DNA of 64,000 nucleotides from G965205725 sp965205725 (GCA_965205725.1 OZ242189.1:3162001-3226000), one strand, 5' to 3'. Counted from the stretch's first letter, positions 34,157 through 42,159 are shown. Program-made: numbers and translations. Notes: generated by a model from the sequence alone, not told the origin.

Positions 34157-34806
34157 TGATGAAATTGCGCATCTTTTTACCCATCGCGGCTGCGTTCAGT
34201 TTTCTGTTGGGCATTTGGCTGTCGGAGTACTCACTGCCAACGACACCACCACCTCCGGATAACGAACCGCCGCAACCAGCTCTCAATTTGAGTCAAGTCC
34301 GCCTGCCAGCACCAGGGGCTATGCAGCACACACCAGCGGCAGCGGTACGACCGTCTGCAGCCAGCAATACTGAAGCGACCGGCATATCCATTCAAATTCA
34401 ATGGCCCGCTGAATTGAGAGAAAGGCGCCAGGTACGGCACGTACTCCATCAATGCCTGGGTGTCCGGCTCGCAAAAGTGGATGTCACAGGGCAGATACTG
34501 GCGATTGAGGTGCCAGCACCACAGCAATCATTCAGCCAGTACGCGAGGCAATTTACTTTGCCCATGGAGGAAAAGGATGCGCACCAGGTGGCCGCGTGGC
34601 GCGCCACTCCAGGAACTCTGGTACGACTGTATCCAGATACGCTGGATCAAGCATTATTTCGTGCTTTCAGGCTGGATAAATCGCATCGGCAAATTGATAT
34701 CACCGGGCAGTTTCGGTGGCGTGCAAATTCCCTTATCATGCATCAGGTAACGATTAATGGTGCGCTGCAGCCGGGTTTGCTCAAGCTTCAGCAAGGCAAC
34801 TGCTAA
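34156..34806 (+). CDS. Single-pass membrane protein with periplasmic domain, unrecognised
   Basis: 216 residues. An N-terminal transmembrane helix (about 5-24), a proline-rich linker (TTPPPPDNEPPQP, about 29-41) and a periplasmic domain (about 75-215) with the string ISIQIQWPAELRERRQVRHV. The layout (anchor, Pro-rich spacer, domain) recalls TonB/TolA-type proteins, but the C-terminal domain is not one I recognise. It follows the MotA/TolQ-like and coiled-coil genes with overlapping codons, suggesting one complex. Confidence 0.7.
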   Translation: MMKLRIFLPIAAAFSFLLGIWLSEYSLPTTPPPPDNEPPQPALNLSQVRLPAPGAMQHTPAAAVRPSAASNTEATGISIQIQWPAELRERRQVRHVLHQCLGVRLAKVDVTGQILAIEVPAPQQSFSQYARQFTLPMEEKDAHQVAAWRATPGTLVRLYPDTLDQALFRAFRLDKSHRQIDITGQFRWRANSLIMHQVTINGALQPGLLKLQQGNC

Positions 34807-34870
34807 CCGAGAAAAAAACAAGCCAAAACTCACCATAAGAAGGCTAGAAGTTAATAACAAGGAGTCAGCC

Positions 34871-35749
34871 ATGCGTACATTTTTACCCATTGTCGTTCTT
34901 GCCATCTTGCTCACCGCTTGCGCATCCATACCCAGTGATTCACTGGACGTGCTCATTCTTGGTCAAACCGGTGATGACACCTATATGAGTGATAGCAGCG
35001 GAGTGTATCGGCGTATCGCCCGCAACATGTCAGACCCAATTATTGAAGCTGGTCACAATGTGTACGACGAGACGTTGGTCACGATGGATGACTTCAGCCT
35101 GACTGGCAATATCAATGCAACTGAGGCAAGAGACATTGCCCGCTCATCAGGATCCAATATTGACGTCGTCGTCATCTACGAGTTTTCCAACCGATCAAGA
35201 TCCAGGGGTTCTTCAAGAGAAGTTAAAGTCATCATTGACGCATCTATTCTCGGCGTAAAAACCTCACGTAACTATGGCGACGTCAGTAGCTCGTACTCCT
35301 TCCGTGTTGCGCCGAATTGCACCGACCGCTGCCTGCGAGATCGTATTAGCGATGAGGCCAGTCATGTTGCCGAGGACGTTGGCGCCCAAATCGCGGTCAA
35401 ATTAGGCGGTGTTGGCTCTCCCGGCAAATCAAAACCGCGCAGCATGGTGGATGCTTACGAAATCACCTTAAGCGGCTTCAAGTCATTTGAAATGCAGGAT
35501 ATTGAAGATGCTCTGGCTGGCGCTAAGGGTTATCAAACCCACCGCATTCAATTCAGTAATTCACGCCGCATGGATTTATGGTATGAAACCAAGGCCAATG
35601 AAAGCGACGTCGGTCGTACTTTAGGCCGAGCCTTCGATGAGCTCGGCATCAATGCCCACGTCCAGTTTTCAGGCAACCGGTTTAGCGTAACCAAGACGGT
35701 CCCAAAGGCAAAGCGGTCTGAAACTGAAGAAACCGGCTGGGACTGGTAG
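34871..35749 (+). CDS. Predicted lipoprotein B, paralogue of periplasmic protein A
   Basis: 292 residues from the ATG at 34871, with GGAG 11-8 bases upstream. The lipobox is AILLTAC (Cys near 17). It matches the protein at 29753 along its length: YRRIARNMSDPIIEAGHNVYDETLVTMDDF in the N-terminal domain and YEITLSGFKSFEMQDIEDAL in the C-terminal domain, ending in a similar acidic ...GWDW tail. A gene duplication within the locus with one copy lipidated. The first domain also resembles the N-terminal part of the FHA protein that follows. Confidence 0.76.
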   Translation: MRTFLPIVVLAILLTACASIPSDSLDVLILGQTGDDTYMSDSSGVYRRIARNMSDPIIEAGHNVYDETLVTMDDFSLTGNINATEARDIARSSGSNIDVVVIYEFSNRSRSRGSSREVKVIIDASILGVKTSRNYGDVSSSYSFRVAPNCTDRCLRDRISDEASHVAEDVGAQIAVKLGGVGSPGKSKPRSMVDAYEITLSGFKSFEMQDIEDALAGAKGYQTHRIQFSNSRRMDLWYETKANESDVGRTLGRAFDELGINAHVQFSGNRFSVTKTVPKAKRSETEETGWDW

Positions 35750-35778
35750 TCTTAACGGCTACCGTTGGGGAGAGAAGT

Positions 35779-36318
35779 TTGCTGTTCAGGATTACCTCAC
35801 TGTTACTGCTGGTTTTGGCCTGCTCACCATGGGCTAGTGCTAACTCAACAGGTCAGATGGACGCACTGGTATTGCCACTGCACCACAAAGAATCGCTGGA
35901 ATCAGATCATCCGGCCTACCGTGGGATGCACAGTCATATTCTAAGAGAGCTGAAACGCATCAACATTGTGTCTCGCGACAATGATCTCATCGGATTGAAG
36001 CTGCGCTGCCGGGGGCCCAATCAGATGGATGGGGATGACTGTTCTGCCAGTGGTCGTGCCGATATTCAAAAGCGCATCGTCGATATCAACAACGACCGTC
36101 GGCGCAACCATCAGGCGCCCATTGATGTGCTGTTGTACTACGAGATCAATGTCGGCGAGCGCGGCGGCCACGCCGCAGACCGGTTCGTCTTTGCAGTCAA
36201 TGTCACCTTAATCGACATGGAGCAAGGCAGTGTCATCAACAATTGGCCTGGGCAGCGTCACGAGATCCCAAAAAGTGATTTCGCCAAAAGCAAAAAAAAC
36301 TACCTAATTACCACTTAA
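35779..36318 (+). pseudogene. 5' part of a transmembrane FHA-domain protein, cut by an IS
   Basis: As it stands, 179 residues from a TTG start preceded by GGGGAGAG. A signal peptide (about 1-22) and a periplasmic domain (DALVLPLHHKESLESDH...; APIDVLLYYEINV) similar in layout to proteins A and B. Codons after 36302 come from the IS end, which adds five foreign residues and a stop. Removing the IS and one 8-bp duplication joins codon 174 in frame to Tyr7 of the FHA protein at 37324 (...AKSKKN + YEDWQAEK...), giving a single protein of about 769 residues. So the native gene ran 35779-39129 and is now split. Confidence 0.88.
36295..36302. repeat. Target-site duplication, left copy
   Basis: AAAAACTA, identical to 37336-37343 on the other side of the IS. 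An 8-bp duplication is characteristic of the IS1595 family. It proves the insertion event and allows the original gene to be rebuilt. Confidence 0.92.
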
Positions 36319-37335
36319 CCTAAGCCAATCTTCAAGATATTGTCCGGCATTGGCGGTGTCCTGAGCGCGGCACGAGCAAGCCTCGGTATTAGCCCGCACA
36401 AATCAAAGCGACGATTGAAACGATACTGAAATTCTGACAAGTAACGCTGTGCGTATTGCGGTCGAATCCCATGATAGGTACTGCGTAAGGAACTCTTTAA
36501 ATGACCGAGAATAGTATTGACCCAATAGAACTCAGGCTCTTCAACAGAGGCTCTCCCGCCGCCGCATACAATCTTGTCGTGTAAACACCCTGCATCAGCG
36601 ACGGCATTAAAACACGCCAAACCATCGGAGATGACGGTACTGCCCTCGGTCAGATGTTGCTGAGTCCATGACTTGATCTCTTCGGTTCGGAAACCCTTTA
36701 CGACCGACAACTTAACCCGAACGGGGCAATGGTCGCTAGTGGTCTCGACCGCCGCCACAAAAGGGGTCTTACCAGCAGCACCGCGCCCCGGTTTACACCC
36801 CGTACGCTCGCCTCCCAGATAGGCATCATCCAATTCAATAAAGCCCGATAGTTTCTTCGGGTGATCCCGCTCCATCATCACCTGCATGAGTTTGTGCTTC
36901 ATTCTCCAGGCCGCATTGTAGGAAATGCCTAGATGACGATGTAGTTTCATTGCCGAGATACCTTTCTTATCCTGAGTGACCAGATAGATACCCTGAAACC
37001 ATAGTGTTAATGGTAGTTTGGTGGATTCAAAGATCGTTCCAGCGGTCAGTGACGTTTGGTGGTGACAGCGATTGCACTGCTGTAGTTTGCGACTGGTTAA
37101 CTGACAGCATTTATCGTGGTTGCAATTCGGGCATTGGAATCCTTCGGGCCAGCGCCACGCATAAAGTGCATCGAAGCACTGCTCTTCGGTACCGTACTGA
37201 TTGATGAATTCGTTCAAACTGATACCTTTCTGGAATTGCACTTTATTACGCGCCATGACTGATCTCCTTGTGAATCAAATACCGAAACTGTGTTTATGTA
37301 CAGTATAGCAGAGCTTAGCCATAATGGTAATTAGG
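36303..37335 (-). mobile_element. IS1595-family insertion sequence, complete
   Basis: 1033 bp. Terminal inverted repeats start CCTAATTACCA at both ends (11 of 11, then partial matches with CTAAGC at 36319-36324 and its counterpart). It is flanked by the direct repeat AAAAACTA. It carries one transposase gene on the minus strand. The element interrupts the transmembrane FHA gene; its right end supplies an ATG at 37324 in frame with the downstream half. Confidence 0.93.
36315..37256 (-). CDS. IS1595 family transposase
   Basis: 313 residues. An N-terminal zinc ribbon (CPNC 42-45, CNRC 61-64) is followed by a helix-turn-helix region (KLHRHLGISYNAAWRMKHKL) and the DDE-type core: ELDDAYLGGE (141-150), VISDGLACF (208-216) and a C-terminal HLKSSLRSTYHGI (252-264). 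It looks intact, so the IS may still be active. Its stop codon overlaps the stop generated at the end of the truncated gene at 36318. It is not the same type as the ISXO2-like remnants at 41997 and 47348. Confidence 0.93.
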   Translation of the reverse strand: MARNKVQFQKGISLNEFINQYGTEEQCFDALYAWRWPEGFQCPNCNHDKCCQLTSRKLQQCNRCHHQTSLTAGTIFESTKLPLTLWFQGIYLVTQDKKGISAMKLHRHLGISYNAAWRMKHKLMQVMMERDHPKKLSGFIELDDAYLGGERTGCKPGRGAAGKTPFVAAVETTSDHCPVRVKLSVVKGFRTEEIKSWTQQHLTEGSTVISDGLACFNAVADAGCLHDKIVCGGGRASVEEPEFYWVNTILGHLKSSLRSTYHGIRPQYAQRYLSEFQYRFNRRFDLCGLIPRLARAALRTPPMPDNILKIGLG

Positions 37336-39129
37336 AAAAACTATGAGGACTGGCAGGCGGAAAAAATTTCCAACTATGGCCGTGATCCCATCGCCAACCT
37401 GATTGAGGAGCTGGAGGGCTTTGAGCTGCGCGCCGATTACACCATCAAGTTTGTTGATTTCTGGTCAAAAGAAATCGAACGTATTTCCTACGAACTGCAA
37501 AAGCATCCGGAGTACCGCGACGGCTCGCTTGAAACAGTCGGCGGCATGAAAACTGTCGGCGAGCTGTGGCACGATCGCTCACAACAGTCCTTCCGTTATC
37601 GCACCGCGATGGGCAAAACCGATCTGATTACCAATCTCCGAGAAGCCATGGGTGCGGTGCGTGCTGCAGCTGACATTCCTCACAATTCAGACGGCTTCAC
37701 CATCGTGCTGTATCGCAACGGTCTGCCTAGAATTCTGCTATATGGCACCGTTCTGACCGCGCTGGTGCTACTGGCAATAATCATTATCGTCTGGGCAACC
37801 TACCGCCGCCACGAACGCAATCTCACCTACATTTATAACAACGCAAACGCATCCCAAGGTGCCGACTACTTAAACAAAACGGCGAAAATCCTGCCGCATC
37901 GAAAACAGTGGGACGAATGGGCCGAGCAGTGGAACATACACATCACCGAAGCCGAGCAGCACGTGCAGCGCGCGCAGTTTGCCGTTAATGAACATGACTA
38001 CGACAGAGCCAGGGCCGAAATTGACAAAGCTATAGCACTTAACAGCGACAACAAAGAAGCACTGGCATTAAGAGACAGCATCCCTGACTGGGAAAAGGGT
38101 TACCAGTTATTCAAGATTGCCGAAACAGAACTCGAAAACGAACCGTCGAACGCGGCGAAGCGTTGTAACGAGGCCGAAGATCTAAACCCTGCCCTGACGC
38201 AGCGCATTAACGAACTGCGCGACCGAGCGGATCAGATTTTTAGAGAGGGCGACCTTGCAGGTAATATTCAGCGGGCAAGTCAGCAGATCGAACGCAAACG
38301 TCCTTACCACGCCATCACTGCCGTCGACGAAGCACTGCATTCCATCAGTGATTTACCCGGCTACGCGGCGGAGATAGACCAACTCAATTCAATGCGCAAA
38401 GCAGCGGCAGCCTTGATTGTCATGTTAGTAGGTGACGTCGAAGGCACTGATGGAGACTTCAAAGACGTAAGCTTGCTGGTCGCTGATGATATCAAACTGG
38501 GCAGGCAATCCAGCACTGGCGCTGGCGACATCATGCTCGGTTATCGGCGTCTGTCCCGACTTGGTCGGCAGACGCGAGTGTACCGCGCTGGTGATGGCTA
38601 TGTAGTCCAGGATCAGGAGAGCACCAACGGCACCATGATCGAGGGTCGAGAGCTTGGCGCGGGTGAAAGCGCAAACATCACCAAACCCACCAAACTAGCC
38701 ATGGGCGGCAACACAGAATCCGGCGACTCCCCCGGCAGTTGCCAATTACTGCTAACACCGGCTAATCATTCCCGCAATTCGCTGGTCATTGAATTTGACC
38801 AATCGTCCCTGAAATTACTGGATCGGTTCGCACTGACAGAAGCCTGGCCAACACTGGAGCAGGACGCCGCCAAAAAATGGGGCCTGGTAGGTGAATCCAT
38901 TGCCGTCGGCGTGCATGAAGGCAAGTTTGATGTGGGATGTCTGCAGACAGGAGAACCTGTGTTGATTTTGGTACACGACAAGCAATGGTTTATTACACCC
39001 GGCCAGAAGAGCCCCGAATCCAGGGTTACCGTCGATGGCACAACACTAATGGCAACGGCACCGCTAGCGCCCAATGTACGAGTTGAAGTCGAAGGCCTAT
39101 GGTTCAAACTACAGGAGAGCACCCTATAA
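37324..39129 (+). CDS. 3' part of the transmembrane FHA/TPR protein
   Basis: 601 residues as read from the ATG at 37324, but the first four codons come from the IS end. The native part begins at 37336. A periplasmic segment (7-137) is followed by a transmembrane helix (138-160), a cytoplasmic TPR-like helical region (about 200-345) and an FHA domain (about 385-480) with GRQSS at 393-397 and STNGT at 433-437. A C-terminal domain to 601 is not recognised. FHA domains bind phosphothreonine, so it is the natural reader of the kinase at 21653 and target of the PP2C encoded 0 bp downstream. Without the signal peptide, the truncated form may still insert in the membrane. Confidence 0.85.
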   Translation: MVIRKNYEDWQAEKISNYGRDPIANLIEELEGFELRADYTIKFVDFWSKEIERISYELQKHPEYRDGSLETVGGMKTVGELWHDRSQQSFRYRTAMGKTDLITNLREAMGAVRAAADIPHNSDGFTIVLYRNGLPRILLYGTVLTALVLLAIIIIVWATYRRHERNLTYIYNNANASQGADYLNKTAKILPHRKQWDEWAEQWNIHITEAEQHVQRAQFAVNEHDYDRARAEIDKAIALNSDNKEALALRDSIPDWEKGYQLFKIAETELENEPSNAAKRCNEAEDLNPALTQRINELRDRADQIFREGDLAGNIQRASQQIERKRPYHAITAVDEALHSISDLPGYAAEIDQLNSMRKAAAALIVMLVGDVEGTDGDFKDVSLLVADDIKLGRQSSTGAGDIMLGYRRLSRLGRQTRVYRAGDGYVVQDQESTNGTMIEGRELGAGESANITKPTKLAMGGNTESGDSPGSCQLLLTPANHSRNSLVIEFDQSSLKLLDRFALTEAWPTLEQDAAKKWGLVGESIAVGVHEGKFDVGCLQTGEPVLILVHDKQWFITPGQKSPESRVTVDGTTLMATAPLAPNVRVEVEGLWFKLQESTL

Positions 39130-39875
39130 TGAAATTGTTTGGCAATACGAATGTTGGCAATGTGCCCACTAACAATGAAGATAGCTATTTTATTGGCGAG
39201 ATCAAACCCGGCCTCGCCCTCATCATTGTTGCAGACGGCGTTGGCGGCCATGCCTTTGGCGAGATCGCCAGTCAAACCACCGTCGGCGTATTCGAAACCT
39301 TACTGCAAGAAGGTAAGCTCGCTGCCGCTGCCGACCCCAGCATCCGCGAGATGCTGTTAACTATGTCAGCCCAGCGGGCACATGTGGAAGTTTCAAAAAT
39401 GGCTGTCGAAGATCCTGATAAAAATGGCATGTCCTGTACGCTCACTGCGGCTATTGCCGATGACAAAGCTGTAACGGTACTGCAGGTAGGCGACAGCCGA
39501 CTTTACAAAATGGCTGATGGACAACTGGAACAAGTCACAGTCGATCAAACCGTCGCCAACGATTTGTTACTCTCTGGTCGCATCAACGAGACACAGTTTG
39601 CCACCCATCCGGACCGAGGCAGGCTAAGCCAGGGCATCGGTCTTGAAGCCGTTGGCCAACCGATGGAACCCGTTGTCACCACCCTACCCTGGCACAGCGG
39701 TGACATTATTTTTGCCTGCAGTGATGGCTTAACCGATATGGCTAATGACACCGACATTGCGCACCTTGTGAGAGCAGAACACCCGCTTGAAACCATCTGT
39801 GAGCAGCTAATACAAGCAGCCCTAAACGGCGGTGGTCGCGATAACGTCACCATCGCCCTGGCAAAAAACAGCTAG
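39129..39875 (+). CDS. PP2C-family Ser/Thr protein phosphatase
   Basis: 248 residues from the ATG at 39129, which overlaps the last base of the FHA gene stop. All metal-binding motifs are present: NEDSYF (Asp18), VADGVGGH (Asp36), LQVGDSRLYKM, FACSDGLTDM and GGRDNVTIAL. Cytoplasmic, with no membrane helix. It would remove phosphates placed by the kinase. Kinase, PP2C and FHA reader form the same trio that regulates some type VI secretion systems (PpkA/PppA/Fha), though no secretion genes are nearby. Confidence 0.93.
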   Translation: MKLFGNTNVGNVPTNNEDSYFIGEIKPGLALIIVADGVGGHAFGEIASQTTVGVFETLLQEGKLAAAADPSIREMLLTMSAQRAHVEVSKMAVEDPDKNGMSCTLTAAIADDKAVTVLQVGDSRLYKMADGQLEQVTVDQTVANDLLLSGRINETQFATHPDRGRLSQGIGLEAVGQPMEPVVTTLPWHSGDIIFACSDGLTDMANDTDIAHLVRAEHPLETICEQLIQAALNGGGRDNVTIALAKNS

Positions 39876-39885
39876 GAGTCAGGCT

Positions 39886-41586
39886 ATGCACCTTCAACCT
39901 GATTTACGAAATGCCTTGCTCTTTTGCACGCTAATCACTGCGCAGGTAAGCAGTGCGTCACCCAGCGAGTGGCTATCCATTCCCGACGATGAGTCCATAG
40001 CAATACCGGGGCAGTACCTAATTGAAACGAAATCAAACTACAGTGCAAAGCGTTTGTCGGGTTACCTTTCACGAGAAATTGGCGGTGAGTTGAACATCGC
40101 ATCACTTTCTGACGACAACTTTAGCCTGGTCACACTTGGTGGGCGAGACGGCTCCGGCCGCAGTTGGGTCAATCTCAACGATCATCTCGCGATGCTGGAA
40201 AAGGCGCCCGGCGTTAAGCGCGCAGAAGTAAACTACATTCAGTATCCAAGCAGCATCTCATTTAACGACCCTCTGATCCGCAATCAGTGGTATATAGATG
40301 CCATCAACGCACGCAAAGCGTGGGGTATCATCGACAATGCCAGCGAGATTATCGTGGCGGTAATTGACGATGCCATCATGACCAATCACGAAGACCTGCG
40401 TGACAATCTCTGGGTTAATCCAGGCGAAATCCCGAATAATGGCCGCGACGATGACAACAATGGCTACGTTGATGACGTTAACGGCTGGAATTTTGGCGAG
40501 AACACTAACAACCCAGCCGGTGCCTGTACTCGAGCAGGTAGTCATGGCACACATGTATCCGGCGCCATTGGTGCCGTCGGTGGCAATCGCAAAGGGATTA
40601 CCGGCATTGCGCCCCGAGTAAGAATTATGGCGCTTGCTGCCGCCGACGCTGAAATCGGCTGCAGGTTCCCCAGTAGCGGAGTCTTAAGCGCAGTTAACTA
40701 TGCTGTTCGTAATGGCGCCAACGTGATTAACCTCAGCCTTGGTGGCCCGGCAAGGTCCAGTGTCGGCGAGCAGGTCTATCAGAAGGCATCACGGGCCGGT
40801 GTACTCATGGTGATCGCTGCGGGCAATGATGGTTTATCGAATGACGCCGAAGACATTCCCCAAGGCTCCACCCTCAACTACGTGACTTTCAAACATAGTG
40901 GCGGTACACATCGTGGTTTTTCACCTTCTTACCCAGCAACGCACTCACGCAATGTCGATGGCATACTGACCATCGCCAATATGAAACCGGCGGGACGCAA
41001 GCTCGCGCTCTATGACGGCAGCTCCTATTGGACGGCGCGAGCCCAAGGCGCTCGAATTGAGAATGGTCGACTCGTCACCACTGGCTGGCAGCAATTAGGC
41101 CAGCGTGAAGTGCCCATGGGTAGTTCCTATGGCAAACGCTCTGTGCATCTGGGTAGTCCCGGCACTGACATCTATAGCACCATCCCCGATGCGAGTGGTT
41201 CGCGACTTAAAAGTACCTACGGCAACATGACCGGCACCAGCATGGCCAGCCCCATTACAGCTGGCGCTGCAGCGCTTGTTTGGGCAGCCTTTCCCGATTT
41301 CACCAATGTGCAGGTGAAAAAACGCTTAATGGATAGTGCTGATAGAAATAACGATCTACGAGGCCGAGTCATGTCCGGTGGTAACCTGAACCTCTATGCT
41401 GCACTTTGCGGCAATCAATTTAGCCGCAAAGCCGACGGTTGCCCCAATGCCAGCGCAGGTAAACCCTCGCCCGCAGCAAAGAAAAAACCTGCTCCGAGAC
41501 CAAAATCAAAACCGGCGCCGAAAGCACAACCTGAACCAGAACCTGAGAATAACAGGGATGCCAATGACTGGCTGCGAGGCGGGTAA
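39886..41586 (+). CDS. Secreted subtilisin-like serine protease (S8)
   Basis: 566 residues from the ATG at 39886 (ribosome site TAGGAGTC). A signal peptide (about 1-24), an I9-like propeptide (about 38-121, ending GVKRAEVNYIQYP) and an S8 domain with catalytic Asp161 (AVIDDA), His220 (GSHGTHVSG), oxyanion Asn314 (AAGNDG) and Ser452 (GTSMASP). A Cys is found in two places of the catalytic domain. The C-terminal tail is rich in Pro, Lys and Ala (about 520-555) and ends in NDWLRGG. Secreted and probably activated by propeptide cleavage. The next gene encodes a likely inhibitor. Confidence 0.93.
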   Translation: MHLQPDLRNALLFCTLITAQVSSASPSEWLSIPDDESIAIPGQYLIETKSNYSAKRLSGYLSREIGGELNIASLSDDNFSLVTLGGRDGSGRSWVNLNDHLAMLEKAPGVKRAEVNYIQYPSSISFNDPLIRNQWYIDAINARKAWGIIDNASEIIVAVIDDAIMTNHEDLRDNLWVNPGEIPNNGRDDDNNGYVDDVNGWNFGENTNNPAGACTRAGSHGTHVSGAIGAVGGNRKGITGIAPRVRIMALAAADAEIGCRFPSSGVLSAVNYAVRNGANVINLSLGGPARSSVGEQVYQKASRAGVLMVIAAGNDGLSNDAEDIPQGSTLNYVTFKHSGGTHRGFSPSYPATHSRNVDGILTIANMKPAGRKLALYDGSSYWTARAQGARIENGRLVTTGWQQLGQREVPMGSSYGKRSVHLGSPGTDIYSTIPDASGSRLKSTYGNMTGTSMASPITAGAAALVWAAFPDFTNVQVKKRLMDSADRNNDLRGRVMSGGNLNLYAALCGNQFSRKADGCPNASAGKPSPAAKKKPAPRPKSKPAPKAQPEPEPENNRDANDWLRGG

Positions 41587-41589
41587 ACC

Positions 41590-41916
41590 ATGAAACTATC
41601 TATTTACTTACTAGCAACTGCGCTCATCACCGGATGCGGAGCAACCGTAACGGAAGAAAAACCTTCGAATGTGGTCGTACAAAATGAACTCCTGGTTATG
41701 ATCGCAGCAGACGCCGATATCGAAGTGCTCAAAGCAGCATGGCAAATATTCGATCCGCAGGTGCAATTGCTAGGCCCAAGAGAAGACGGCGTCCTGAAAG
41801 TCACCCTAAACAATGATGTAAACATCCAACATGCACAATGCACAATCAAAGAAACCAAAGGCGTTGAAGCGGCGGGTCTGAACTATATCGGGGACAGCGT
41901 ACCTACTGAGCGCTGA
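41590..41916 (+). CDS. Lipoprotein resembling a subtilase propeptide (I9-like)
   Basis: 108 residues. Lipobox ALITGC (Cys16). The mature part (30-100) has the pattern of the upstream protease's own propeptide: it ends KGVEAAGLNYIGDS, against PGVKRAEVNYIQYP in the protease, preceded by a beta-strand ELLVMIAADADIEVLKAAW. I infer a stand-alone, membrane-anchored inhibitor or folding chaperone of the protease, analogous to I9-type external inhibitors. It lies 3 bp after the protease stop and closes the gene set, with a terminator hairpin following. Confidence 0.68.
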   Translation: MKLSIYLLATALITGCGATVTEEKPSNVVVQNELLVMIAADADIEVLKAAWQIFDPQVQLLGPREDGVLKVTLNNDVNIQHAQCTIKETKGVEAAGLNYIGDSVPTER

Positions 41917-41922
41917 CCAAAG

Positions 41923-41957
41923 CGGCAGCCGACAATACTCATGGTCGGCTGCCGTTA
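41923..41957 (+). terminator. Terminator hairpin at the end of the gene set
   Basis: Perfect 11-bp stem CGGCAGCCGAC (41923-41933) and GTCGGCTGCCG (41944-41954) with a 10-base loop, followed by a short TTATC. The T-tract is weak, so termination may be partial, but the location a few bases after the last gene fits the end of an operon. Confidence 0.7.
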
Positions 41958-41996
41958 TCGTGCACAGTCAGTAAAGTACAGTGATCCCTTATAGCA

Positions 41997-42159
41997 TTGG
42001 CGCACATTCAATGGTGTTCCAAATTGGCCCATTTTTGAAGGAATGTGAGTGGCGTTTTAACCACAGGTGATCCATCATTCCGATTGAAACAATTGAAACA
42101 ATTGAAACAATTGAAACAATGGGTTAAGTTCAATACAGTCTAATTATCGGGGCCAACCC
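41997..42159 (+). mobile_element. Remnant of an ISXO2-like (IS1595 group) element with a 9-bp tandem repeat
   Basis: The DNA TTCAATGGTGTTCC ... AAGGAATGTGAGTGGCG matches the transposase 3' end present at 47366-47700, with frameshifts. The rest reads DPSFRLKQLKQLKQLKQLK QWVK, matching the transposase tail but expanded by (ATTGAAACA)x4 at 42083-42118. An IS end-like sequence CTAATTATCGGGGCCAACCC follows at 42140-42159 and resembles the inverse of the terminal repeat at 47348. The remnant lies in the promoter region of the TonB-dependent receptor. Confidence 0.72.

Noticed and set aside
24210..34806. Zorya defence system
   Set aside because: A MotA/TolQ-like and single-pass proteins are present, but no ZorC/ZorD, helicase or nuclease was seen.
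21653..41916. Type VI secretion system
   Set aside because: Kinase, PP2C and FHA are present but there is no VipA/VipB, Hcp, VgrG, TssJ-M or ClpV gene.
42083..42118. Nine-bp repeats ATTGAAACA as iterons or CRISPR-like
   Set aside because: Four copies only, within an IS remnant, reading as transposase tail codons.
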